Positions 7,094 to 14,311 of a DNA stretch of 19,673 nt are shown here, piece by piece. Source of the stretch: Bacteroidales bacterium UBA4243 (lineage in GTDB: Bacteria > Bacteroidota > Bacteroidia > Bacteroidales > F082); assembly GCA_002396205.1 (NCBI GenBank), contig DGXB01000083.1:1-19673 (forward strand), written 5' to 3'. A model generated the notes under the pieces. That model did not search any database and was not told the origin of the DNA. It saw only the letters and a list, made by a program, of their open reading frames with translations. Each line of letters begins with the position of its first letter. Within the stretch, counting starts at the first letter, position 1. The position numbers and the translations under genes are program-made.

Positions 7094-7948
7094 TCAATCC
7101 TGTTTGTCTTCCAACTTGAAAACGATAGGAATCTGGTAAGACACTCTAACAGGTTCACCTCGGTGCATGCCTGGTTTCCATCGGGGCATGGATTCCACTA
7201 CACGGATGGCCTCGGCATCGAGCTCGCTATCCACACCTCGCAGATTTCTTACATTGGAAATGCTACCGTCTTTTTCAACAATAAAACCAATAAAGACACG
7301 TCCTTGAATGCCTTTCTCCCTGGCTTTCTGAGGATAATGGATATTCTTGGAAATATAGTGAAACAATTCTGCCTCGCCCCCCGGAAATTCCGGCATCTGC
7401 TCGACAATCTGATAAACATCCGATTCTCCTTCAACTTCTCCTACTTCCGGGAAAATCTCTGGCATTTCTCCTTCTATTCCTTCAATTACAACTACATCTC
7501 CTGGAATCGCCAGAGGTTCTTCGTTTTTGCAAGTTACTTTTTTCTTTTCTGCTTTCATCGTATCCGGCTCCGGTGCCAGCACATCGCCTTCCAACAAATA
7601 AGCGTCGCTGGGGATGCTGTCGATGGGGACGCTATCGTTAGGCATTTCGGTGGAATCGGGAGTATGCATCACTTCACCGACCAAAGGCTCGGGAACAGGA
7701 TGATTGCATGAAGTGGCCGCAAACAAGGTTCCCAACGACATTCCGGCGAAAACCGCCGCCTTGCCCATGCGCTGGCGTTTTTCAAGTTCGCGCTCAAGGT
7801 AGCGCACTTCGGCTTCGCATTTCGGGCAGGTGCCGAGGCAGTCGCCTTGGTAGGTACATTCCGAAACGACCAATTCGATGTCGTTCTCCGCCGCAATCTG
7901 CTTGCGGATTTCCTTTAGGATCTTGCAGGTTTGTTTGCCTTTTGCCAT
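7094..7948 (-). CDS. Cys-cluster membrane protein with periplasmic TonB C-terminal domain
   Basis: This 284-residue protein has three parts. Residues 1-60 form a charged domain with C8 and the cluster C31-x5-C37-x3-C41-x2-C44 (GDCLGTCPKCEAE), likely to bind zinc or an Fe-S centre; this is inference. Residues 64-80 are a short hydrophobic segment. A loop rich in Pro, Glu and Asp follows, and residues 185-279 are a TonB C-terminal-like domain with MPEFPGG, YPQKAR, IQGRVFIGF and WKPG. TonB C-domains usually contact outer-membrane transporters, but the ExbB/ExbD-engaging N-terminus of classical TonB is absent. The start at 7948 is fixed by the near-identical N-terminus of the paralogue upstream. 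It has no clear promoter of its own and is probably co-transcribed with the paralogue. Confidence 0.85.
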   Translation of the reverse strand: MAKGKQTCKILKEIRKQIAAENDIELVVSECTYQGDCLGTCPKCEAEVRYLERELEKRQRMGKAAVFAGMSLGTLFAATSCNHPVPEPLVGEVMHTPDSTEMPNDSVPIDSIPSDAYLLEGDVLAPEPDTMKAEKKKVTCKNEEPLAIPGDVVVIEGIEGEMPEIFPEVGEVEGESDVYQIVEQMPEFPGGEAELFHYISKNIHYPQKAREKGIQGRVFIGFIVEKDGSISNVRNLRGVDSELDAEAIRVVESMPRWKPGMHRGEPVRVSYQIPIVFKLEDKQD

Positions 7949-8016
7949 GACGTGTTATTTTAAAACATTAATTATCATCAATTTGTCACGAATTGTTCAT
8001 TAATTCACCTTTCGCT

Positions 8017-8823
8017 TTAATATGTAATCATTGGAAAATGCAGCTTCTGCACGCATTGGCAAGCGAATGGTATCTTCTCTCCCGAATTCAATTCCCAAAT
8101 GGCAGGCTTCCATTCCATGAACTTGAACAACGCCGCGACTTGGGCATCCAGTTGGTCATTGACACCTGTTATAATATCAACGTGCAACAAGCGGCCATTG
8201 GGCTCAACCGTGAAAGCCACTTCCATGTCGCCGAAGGCATAACAATCGGCATTTTCGCCCAAGTTTTGGGAGATGAAATTAATCAACTCTGATTCGCCGC
8301 CTGAAAATGCAGGGATATAGAAATTCTTCGTGTTTGCCTTCACCAATTCCATGAAATCATTCTCGCTCGTCCAATCCCAATCATCGGGTGCATTCAAATT
8401 GAAGCCAACGATTTCCAAGTTTTTCGTCACAGAAGGGGCGAACAAATCCATCACTTCACGATGAGCAAACAGGTCAATTGCAATATACCTAATCGGGATT
8501 TCACCACGTATCGCCACTTTTCCCATTAGCTCTTCACTATAGTTGCTTTTTGGAGTAATCGTATCCGGCTGCTGCGCCAAGCCCACTTGGCTTGAAGCCA
8601 GCAAACCTACGGAAAGCCCTGCCACCATGGCCGCCTTGCCCATGCGCTGGCGTTTCTCCAGTTCGCGCTCCAGATAGCGCACTTCGGCCTCGCACTTTGG
8701 GCAGGTACCGAGGCAGTCGCCTTGATAGGTGCATTCCGAAACGACCAAGTCAATGTCGTTCTCCGCCGCAATCTGCTTGCGGATTTCTTTCAGGATTTTG
8801 CAGGTTTGCTTGCCTTTTGCCAT
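8017..8823 (-). CDS. Paralogous Cys-cluster membrane protein with degenerate TonB-like C-terminus
   Basis: This 268-residue protein shares its first 65 residues with the downstream gene, with one Glu/Asp change, including the C31/C37/C41/C44 cluster. The hydrophobic segment spans 64-83 and ends LAQ, so it is either an anchor or an internal signal. The periplasmic part is different. Its last 100 residues keep traces of a TonB C-domain (FSGGESEL at 173-180, VEPNGRLLHVDIITGV, MEWKPA at 236-241), but the YP and QG signatures are gone and a CQC pair lies near the end. The start at 8823 (MAKGKQ) is chosen because it aligns with the paralogue; an ATG at 8832 would add three residues. The gene is first in the pair, behind a promoter at 8851-8881. 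Confidence 0.8.
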   Translation of the reverse strand: MAKGKQTCKILKEIRKQIAAENDIDLVVSECTYQGDCLGTCPKCEAEVRYLERELEKRQRMGKAAMVAGLSVGLLASSQVGLAQQPDTITPKSNYSEELMGKVAIRGEIPIRYIAIDLFAHREVMDLFAPSVTKNLEIVGFNLNAPDDWDWTSENDFMELVKANTKNFYIPAFSGGESELINFISQNLGENADCYAFGDMEVAFTVEPNGRLLHVDIITGVNDQLDAQVAALFKFMEWKPAIWELNSGEKIPFACQCVQKLHFPMITY

Positions 8824-8850
8824 GGTTATCATTTTTTTGTTTTAACGAGG

Positions 8851-8881
8851 CAAAAATACGATTTATTTTAAATAAAACACA
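8851..8881 (-). promoter_or_regulatory. Promoter of the Cys-cluster/TonB-like pair
   Basis: TATTTTTG (8851-8858 on the minus strand) fits TAnnTTTG. TGTG (8878-8881) lies 19 nt upstream, one base from TTTG. The leader would be about 20 nt. Confidence 0.55.
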
Positions 8882-8914
8882 GTTTGAAGCGTTTTTTTTC
8901 AAAGTAATCGGGCC

Positions 8915-8976
8915 CTTCGGCGGGCTCAGGGGCCCTACCCTCCTAATTAAAACCAAGGCCCTTGAGCCTATCGAAG
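8915..8976. repeat. REP-like inverted repeat, CTTCGnnnGGCTCA core
   Basis: Arms of 20 nt (8915-8934 and 8957-8976) are inverted copies with 16 of 20 positions identical, sharing the core CTTCGnnnGGCTCAnGGGCC and separated by 22 nt. It lies just beyond the radical SAM stop codon and before the promoter of the TonB-like pair. It could protect or end the upstream transcript, but no U run follows on the minus strand. It resembles the common CTTCGACAGGCTCAGGG-type intergenic repeats. Confidence 0.65.
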
Positions 8977-8987
8977 AACCGACCTCT

Positions 8988-9611
8988 TTACCTTATTATA
9001 TAATGGAACTCATCAATATCCATCACACCCATCGATTTAAGGCGTTCGATGCTATTCGCCACATCCTCATCCGTATTGAACTCAGGAATATGAGGAACAC
9101 GCACCTTGATGCGGTCGGGGTCGCCGTTTTGCAAGAGCCATTGCAGGTTTTCCAAAACGATATTGTTCGCCTTGCCTGTGTAGGCCTCATAAATCTCGGG
9201 ATTCATGTCCTTGATGTCGATGATGTAGCCGTCGACGATAGGATCAATAGCTTGAACCGTCGCCAAAGGCACATGAAGGCTGGTTTCGACGACAATCTGC
9301 CACTGCCTTCCGCAAAGATTCCTAAACGCTTGTATGAAAGGCAGTTGCAGCAAAGGTTCTCCCCCACCAAAAGTGATGCCTCCATGCGTGGCCAAGAAAT
9401 ACAGCTGGTCGATTTTCACCTCCTCAAAGAGCAACTCGGGCGTATACAAACGGCCTTTTTCAGGCTCCCACGACTGCTTGTTGAGGCAATACTTGCACCG
9501 CAATGGACATCCGTTGAACGCCACCAAAGTGGTGACGCCCTCACCGTCGGTAGTCAAACGATGGCGACTGACGCCGAAAATCCGTGCGACCACCCCATCT
9601 TCCTTATTCAT
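8988..9611 (-). CDS. Small radical SAM protein, glycyl-radical-activase-like
   Basis: The protein has 207 residues with the radical SAM cluster C35-x3-C39-x2-C42 (GCPLRCKYC) and the SAM-binding GGGEP at 82-86 after GGITF. The CPLRCKYCLNKQSW and GGITFGGGEPLLQ patterns resemble pyruvate-formate-lyase activating enzymes and related activases, and the length suits a compact activase without extra ferredoxin clusters. No glycyl-radical enzyme is encoded nearby, so its substrate is unknown. The start at 9611 is chosen because MNKEDGVVARIFG begins the family-like region; it overlaps the stop of the DUF5723 gene by 8 nt, which suggests translational coupling. It is the last gene of the hutI operon. 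Another modifying radical SAM enzyme, such as a peptide or nucleoside enzyme, cannot be excluded. Confidence 0.82.
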   Translation of the reverse strand: MNKEDGVVARIFGVSRHRLTTDGEGVTTLVAFNGCPLRCKYCLNKQSWEPEKGRLYTPELLFEEVKIDQLYFLATHGGITFGGGEPLLQLPFIQAFRNLCGRQWQIVVETSLHVPLATVQAIDPIVDGYIIDIKDMNPEIYEAYTGKANNIVLENLQWLLQNGDPDRIKVRVPHIPEFNTDEDVANSIERLKSMGVMDIDEFHYIIR

Positions 9612-11010
9612 ATTCAGTATTCTTGTCCTCGGGCCGCAAGACAAACACGATGCCAGCCCTGATGTTCATTCCACTGGTGTTCATTGGATTGAACAAGCCG
9701 ATGACATTATTGGTGGTCACGAAAACCTGGCATGTCTTGAAGAACCGACCTGCGATGCCGAGCCCGATATTGTCGTAGCTGCCGGGCATTACAGTATAGG
9801 TGGCGCACACATCGAGCTTGTCGAAGAAATAACCATTATACGCCAAGGTAAAGGCGGGGCGGAAACCACTGCCATAGAACCTACCCTGCATTTGTGCACT
9901 AAAACGGTTGTTGACATCGAGGTCATAGTTGCCACGAAGCAAAAGATTGGCATTCAGCGGGGTGTTGTAACTCTCGCCTGGTGCAAACTGCACTTGGAAA
10001 TACTGCTTCAGGGTGTCGAGGAAAAGCTCGCGATAGGAATCGTCGGAGATGATGTGCTGCAACTGGTCAACATCCAAACCGTTGAAGAGGAAGTCGCCAT
10101 TGTCGTAAAACTGTCCGGCATCGTTGATGTTTCCCGTCATTGCAATGTTGTTCAGTCCCCAATGGATGAAACCGAGGTCGCGAACGGCGGCCACTGCGCT
10201 AAAGCGGTCGTCAAATCGGTATTCGGCTGCGAGGTCAACGCCAAAGCCCAAATTCCGGAACAGTTCGCGGAAGATGAAAGGCCCGTTGGTCTTCAGGTCG
10301 CCTTGTTCGTCAAGGTAGACAGCCGAAGGCATGGAGGCCTGCACGTCAACATTTTCCTGCAAGCGAAGTGCATAGCTGTCGGGGTCGGTGTAAAGCTTTA
10401 TGTCAAACGCATTGGTTTTGAAGTTGATGGCTCCAAACAGCAGCTTGCCGCGTGCGCCCAATGAGAGATTGTCGCCGATTTTCCACTGGTAGCCGACAGC
10501 CAGCTCCTGGTAAGCCAAGGCATTTGCGTCAGCTTTGATCACTGCAGGGTGGTTCTCGCCTACAAAGAAGGCGTTGCCAAAGCCTAACAGCTTGAAAAGG
10601 TCGTCGTTGAATTTGGTATCGGTCTGCCCCTTCACGCCATAGGTGATGTTAAGCATCCCATTTTTCACCCTTCGGAACAAGGTGAACAAGTCGACGCCAA
10701 ACTCAGTGCCTACGAAATTGTTCGTATTCAGGCTATTGGCAAATTGGCGAAGATTGACTGTTGCGGGCCGTCCTTGGGCATCAAACTCGAAAAGGTTGTC
10801 GTATCGCAAAGAGGTGTTTTGCAGCGTCATGTCGAAATCGCCGATGACCAGCGACATCACGCTCTCATAGGGCAAGTCGGTGGCGGGATTGGTCTTCATC
10901 TGGTAAGGATTCATCCTCATGAAGTCGACAGGAGAAGATTGTTGCGCTTGACCCGAAACGCCCATCACCAACAAGGCCGAAGCCAGAAGTATTCTATTTA
11001 TCCTTTTCAT
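9604..11010 (-). CDS. DUF5723 family outer-membrane beta-barrel protein
   Basis: This 468-residue protein has a signal peptide (about 1-22, ending SGQAQ). The body alternates short amphipathic strands with aromatic ends (YQWKIGDNLSLGARGKLLFG, AEYRFDDRFSAVAAVRDLGF, TLAYNGYFFDKLDVCATYTV) and finishes IRAGIVFVLRPEDKN, as expected of an outer-membrane barrel. It matches the Bacteroidota DUF5723 family, whose function is not known. The start at 11010 is an ATG 6 nt after the upstream stop; a TTG two codons earlier is possible. It is third in the hutI operon, right after a lipoprotein gene, so the two may act together at the outer membrane (inference). The last bases overlap the radical SAM start. 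Confidence 0.85.
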   Translation of the reverse strand: MKRINRILLASALLVMGVSGQAQQSSPVDFMRMNPYQMKTNPATDLPYESVMSLVIGDFDMTLQNTSLRYDNLFEFDAQGRPATVNLRQFANSLNTNNFVGTEFGVDLFTLFRRVKNGMLNITYGVKGQTDTKFNDDLFKLLGFGNAFFVGENHPAVIKADANALAYQELAVGYQWKIGDNLSLGARGKLLFGAINFKTNAFDIKLYTDPDSYALRLQENVDVQASMPSAVYLDEQGDLKTNGPFIFRELFRNLGFGVDLAAEYRFDDRFSAVAAVRDLGFIHWGLNNIAMTGNINDAGQFYDNGDFLFNGLDVDQLQHIISDDSYRELFLDTLKQYFQVQFAPGESYNTPLNANLLLRGNYDLDVNNRFSAQMQGRFYGSGFRPAFTLAYNGYFFDKLDVCATYTVMPGSYDNIGLGIAGRFFKTCQVFVTTNNVIGLFNPMNTSGMNIRAGIVFVLRPEDKNTEYE

Positions 11011-11016
11011 ATTCAA

Positions 11017-12543
11017 TCATTTTTCAAGTTCAACAATACCATCATATTCCACTTTGGCTTTGGCCGAAATGCCCAATTCCTGATCGGCGTTCAGCTGCAC
11101 GTTGCGCCCTTGGGTATCCAAGACCAATCGCGCGATGATGCGGTCGGAGCGGAACACATTCTCCAAACGGTCTTCGGTGATCTCGACGGAAATCGTCGTG
11201 GAAGTGGGCAGTCCGTTAAAAGAAGCCGTAATCAAATGACCTTCGGGATTCAGCGTATCGGTAATCATATCCGTTTGGGAATCATACAAATAGAACCAAC
11301 CGTCAAGATTGAGAGGAAGCGTGGAAGTCAGGTCCAAATCAATCGTCAGTTTCTTGATCAAATCCGGCACATCAATTCCTTTCAGCGTAATATCAATCGT
11401 GTCAACATATTGGACATCATCCACCTTGAAAGCGAAAGGAATGTCGACGTTCAGCTGGACATCAATATCGCATGTATCGGCCACGGAGGCCTCGGTTGTC
11501 CCATAGGGACACAAGGTGAAATAATAGGCTGAGTGCACCCTGCCTCCATGGGCTTGAACGGTAGCGTCAAACTTCAAGTTACGGACTTCAGCCATAGTCG
11601 GTTGCATACGAATAGGGACGATAAACGGAAGAGGCTCAAACAGGGAATATGGTTCAAATCCTTCGGCCAACACCAAGGCCGTATCCACACGAAGCTCGGC
11701 ATCAATGTCAAACGAGTTGCGTTCTGAAATACGCAAGCGAGCGTCATTCACATTCAGCTGACCTGCGATGTTGGTCGGGAAAAGGTTTAGTGTAGTGTCG
11801 ATGGTACCAGCCACCACATAAGGCCTCACGATACCACTCATCTCCCTGAGAGCCAACTCCTTGCCATGTATGTCAATGTCAACGTAGAAGTCGGGGTCGC
11901 CGGTCCACGTCAAGGCGAGGTAAATGTCGAAACCGAGCCTGATTTGGTTGGGGACCTCCGTCTCGTAACGCAACCCTGCCAGGTCGATGCTGAATGTCTC
12001 ATCAAAAAACGCGAAATCGAGCGCCATTTCATTGCCGTCGGCATCCTTGATGTCGGGCGACCTTACGACGATTCGTTGCACTCCGTCGATGTTGGTCGAG
12101 ACATTGAAATCAAACACTCCCGACCGCATCCAAGCTTCCTTAACATCAAGATAGTCAGACTCGAAATGAAGCGGCGGCAAGTCGAACTTTACCACTGTAT
12201 CGAATACATTGGGAATGTCAAACTGGAAAAAATTACTGAGATCGACATGCTCGCTATAATTCAAATCCTTGAATTTCAGCAACTCACTTCCTTTCACCAC
12301 ACCTGGTGCATCGTAAAACAGCCCGTAATACAGGCTTCCATCGTCGTGGCAACTGACAAGGCTGTCAATATGGAAACGCTCCATCATATCCATCATCTTC
12401 ATCGACGTTGATCCGATGGGCAGCATCATCTCGCCCTCGGCATTCACGCCATGAACGTTGGAAGTATCATAATGGTCTTTTTTGCAGGATGTCAGGGCCA
12501 AGACCAAAACAGCCGAAATAATTGTTATTTTATTGATTTTCAT
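11017..12543 (-). CDS. Lipoprotein of unknown function, beta-rich
   Basis: This 508-residue protein has a type II signal ending in the lipobox LTSC, so C20 would be lipidated and the protein anchored to the outer or inner membrane facing the periplasm. The following KKDHYD is hydrophilic and acidic enough that surface exposure is possible. The mature chain is acidic and mostly beta-strand, with recurring modules of the kind DLPPLHFES, FDIDAELRVDTALV and VDTIDITLKG, suggesting repeated beta-sandwich domains. No catalytic motif is seen and I do not recognise the family. It lies 2 nt after hutI and directly before the DUF5723 barrel gene, so all are translated from one mRNA. A structural or substrate-presenting partner of the barrel is a reasonable guess. 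Confidence 0.78.
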   Translation of the reverse strand: MKINKITIISAVLVLALTSCKKDHYDTSNVHGVNAEGEMMLPIGSTSMKMMDMMERFHIDSLVSCHDDGSLYYGLFYDAPGVVKGSELLKFKDLNYSEHVDLSNFFQFDIPNVFDTVVKFDLPPLHFESDYLDVKEAWMRSGVFDFNVSTNIDGVQRIVVRSPDIKDADGNEMALDFAFFDETFSIDLAGLRYETEVPNQIRLGFDIYLALTWTGDPDFYVDIDIHGKELALREMSGIVRPYVVAGTIDTTLNLFPTNIAGQLNVNDARLRISERNSFDIDAELRVDTALVLAEGFEPYSLFEPLPFIVPIRMQPTMAEVRNLKFDATVQAHGGRVHSAYYFTLCPYGTTEASVADTCDIDVQLNVDIPFAFKVDDVQYVDTIDITLKGIDVPDLIKKLTIDLDLTSTLPLNLDGWFYLYDSQTDMITDTLNPEGHLITASFNGLPTSTTISVEITEDRLENVFRSDRIIARLVLDTQGRNVQLNADQELGISAKAKVEYDGIVELEK

Positions 12544-12545
12544 TC

Positions 12546-13787
12546 TTATACAAATTTTCCATTCAAAATCATCTTGGCCACTTTGTTGGCGCCGTAATAA
12601 TAGGGCATGAACTCGAGTTGCGTCATCGGTTGGGTGACGATGAGGTTGGCGAGCTTGCCACGGGTGATGCTGCCCACTTCGTCGCTCACGCCCATGGCGT
12701 AGGCGGTGTTCAAAGTGGTGGCGTTGAGGGCTTCCTCGGGGGTGAGACGATAGCGTATGCAGGCCATCGACATAATCAGCTGCATGTTGCCCGAAGGAGA
12801 AGTGCCGGGGTTGAAATCGGAGGCCATTGCCACGGGCAGACCCGCTTCAATCATCTTGCGTGCCGGCGAAAGCGGCAGGTTGAGGAAGAAGGCGCAGCCC
12901 GGCAAAATGGTCGGCATGGTTTCGCTATCTTTCAGACATTCAATCTCTTCGTCGCCCATTTGTTCCAAATGGTCGACAGAGATGGCGCCGTATTTCACGC
13001 CCACCTGCACGCCGCCCGAGATGGCCATCTCGTTGGCGTGGATTTTCGGTCGCATCCCGTATTTGATGCCCGCCATGAGGATGCGCTCGGTGTCCTCGCA
13101 GGTGAAGAACCCTTGGTCGCAGAACACGTCGATGAAGTCGGCCAAATCCTCAGCGGCCACGAGCGGAATCATCTCATTGATGACCAAGTCGACATAATCT
13201 TCCTGGTGGCCACGATATTCCATCGGAATGCCGTGTGCGCCAAGGAAGTTCGACTTGATGATCAAAGGCGAGTTTTCTTTCAGTCGGCGGATGACGCGGA
13301 GGAGCTTCAGCTCGCTTTCGGTGGTGAGGCCGTAGCCGCTCTTGATTTCGATGGCGCCCGTGCCCATGCGCATCACCTCGTAGAGGCGCTGCTGGGCCAT
13401 GTCGTAGAGTTCGTCCTCGGTGGCCGCCGCCGTCGCCTTGGCCGAGTTGAGGATGCCTCCTCCCCTCTTGGCGATTTCCTCGTAGCTGAGGCCACGGATC
13501 TTGTCGACAAACTCCAGCTCGCGCGAGTTGGCATAGACCAGATGCGTATGCGAGTCGCAGAAGGCGGGCATCACCACGCTGCCTTTCACATCATAAACGC
13601 GATGGTTTTCAGCGAGATATTTCCTACAAGCCTCCGAGTCCATCGGGCCGTAGTCGGCGATTTTCTTTCCTTTAATCAATAGGAAGGCGTCCTTGATCCT
13701 TCCCGTTTCGGCCATTTCGGGGCCGCGTTTGAGCAGTCGGCCTTGTTCCTCGATGCCGACGAGTTCCTTGATGTTGACGATGAGCAT
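12546..13787 (-). CDS. hutI: Imidazolonepropionase
   Basis: HutI hydrolyses 4-imidazolone-5-propanoate to N-formimino-L-glutamate, the third step of histidine degradation, in the cytosol. The 413-residue length is typical. Amidohydrolase metal ligands are in place: H80 and H82 (DSHTHLVYANSRE), H250 (KIHANE) and D324 (ASDFNPGTSPSGN), with H185 (LGAHG) and H273 (DHLEQM) also conserved. The start at 13787 (MLIVNIKEL) fits the family. A 23-residue hydrophobic extension from 13856 is rejected because it runs through the promoter. It leads an operon with a lipoprotein, an outer-membrane protein and a radical SAM protein rather than hutH or hutU. The product feeds FtcD, encoded 6.7 kb downstream. 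Confidence 0.95.
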   Translation of the reverse strand: MLIVNIKELVGIEEQGRLLKRGPEMAETGRIKDAFLLIKGKKIADYGPMDSEACRKYLAENHRVYDVKGSVVMPAFCDSHTHLVYANSRELEFVDKIRGLSYEEIAKRGGGILNSAKATAAATEDELYDMAQQRLYEVMRMGTGAIEIKSGYGLTTESELKLLRVIRRLKENSPLIIKSNFLGAHGIPMEYRGHQEDYVDLVINEMIPLVAAEDLADFIDVFCDQGFFTCEDTERILMAGIKYGMRPKIHANEMAISGGVQVGVKYGAISVDHLEQMGDEEIECLKDSETMPTILPGCAFFLNLPLSPARKMIEAGLPVAMASDFNPGTSPSGNMQLIMSMACIRYRLTPEEALNATTLNTAYAMGVSDEVGSITRGKLANLIVTQPMTQLEFMPYYYGANKVAKMILNGKFV

Positions 13788-13805
13788 ATTCAAAAAAATT
13801 TGCGG

Positions 13806-13813
13806 CAAAATTA
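13806..13813 (-). promoter_or_regulatory. -7 box of the hutI operon
   Basis: TAATTTTG on the minus strand fits TAnnTTTG and lies 18 nt before the hutI ATG. No clear TTTG is seen at the -33 position. Its upstream half overlaps that of the divergent thioredoxin promoter. Confidence 0.5.
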
Positions 13814-13844
13814 CAGAAAAAACCGCCATTAGCACGATTTTTGT

Positions 13845-13852
13845 TACTTTTG
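13845..13852 (+). promoter_or_regulatory. -7 box of the thioredoxin-wbqC pair
   Basis: TACTTTTG matches TAnnTTTG exactly and lies 21 nt before the ATG at 13874. The -33 element is weak. It faces away from the hutI -7 box, with 31 nt between the two boxes. Confidence 0.6.
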
Positions 13853-13873
13853 CCACCAGAAAATCAACAACAA

Positions 13874-14311
13874 ATGAAAAAAAGCATCCTCATCGCAATG
13901 ATTGTCTTGGCTTTTGGCATCACGGCCAACGCGCAAGAAGAGAAGAAAGAATCGAAGGTCATCCATTTGACTTACAAGGAGTTCATCAAAAAGGTATGGG
14001 ACTTCGAGAAAGACCCGAACACCTTTAACTACAAGGGCAAGCTGCCCGCCGTCGTCGACTTCTACGCCGACTGGTGCGGTCCGTGCCGCCGCGTGGCCCC
14101 CATCATGGAGCGCATGGCCGAGGAATACGATGGCAAACTCTTGGTTTACAAGGTGAACACCGACCAAGAGCGCGAATTGGCCTCGGCATTCCAAGTGCGC
14201 AGCATCCCGATGGTGCTCTTCATCCCCATGGAAGGCCAACCCATGATGCAGGTGGGGGCTTTGCCGGAAGAAGGCTACAGAAAAGTCGTCGAGGAACAAC
14301 TGCTGAAATGA
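13874..14311 (+). CDS. Periplasmic thioredoxin-fold protein
   Basis: This exported thioredoxin has 145 residues. Residues 1-20 are a signal peptide (MKKSILIAMIVLAFG, cleavage after ANA). The thioredoxin fold carries the classic active site WCGPC at 67-71, preceded by VVDFYAD, and the cis-proline loop SIPMVLF. It would exchange dithiols with periplasmic or envelope proteins, probably receiving electrons from a membrane reductase not in this window. The start at 13874 is chosen from the signal peptide and the promoter spacing; an upstream in-frame ATG at 13841 falls inside the promoter. The stop overlaps the wbqC start (ATGA), so the two are translationally coupled. Confidence 0.93.
   Translation: MKKSILIAMIVLAFGITANAQEEKKESKVIHLTYKEFIKKVWDFEKDPNTFNYKGKLPAVVDFYADWCGPCRRVAPIMERMAEEYDGKLLVYKVNTDQERELASAFQVRSIPMVLFIPMEGQPMMQVGALPEEGYRKVVEEQLLK

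Noticed and set aside
7700..7720. Lipobox (AATSC, C81) in the downstream TonB-like protein
   Set aside because: It follows 63 residues of charged, Cys-containing sequence, so it is not an N-terminal lipoprotein signal; a membrane anchor is more likely.
8824..8987. Intrinsic terminator for the radical SAM gene
   Set aside because: The inverted repeat is strong, but the sequence after it on the minus strand is not U-rich; the T run lies on the other side, so it was recorded as a repeat.
11011..11016. TTG start two codons before the DUF5723 ATG
   Set aside because: The ATG at 11010 gives a standard signal peptide; the same TTG-AAT-ATG pattern before the aspartyl protease (16174) was handled the same way.
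12618..13682. 354-codon open frame opposite hutI
   Set aside because: Antisense shadow of hutI, whose metal ligands and length are intact; no motif in the opposite frame.
13788..13856. Longer HutI with a hydrophobic N-terminus
   Set aside because: The extra 23 residues are encoded through the -7 box at 13806-13813, and HutI is a cytosolic enzyme that starts at 13787 by family comparison.
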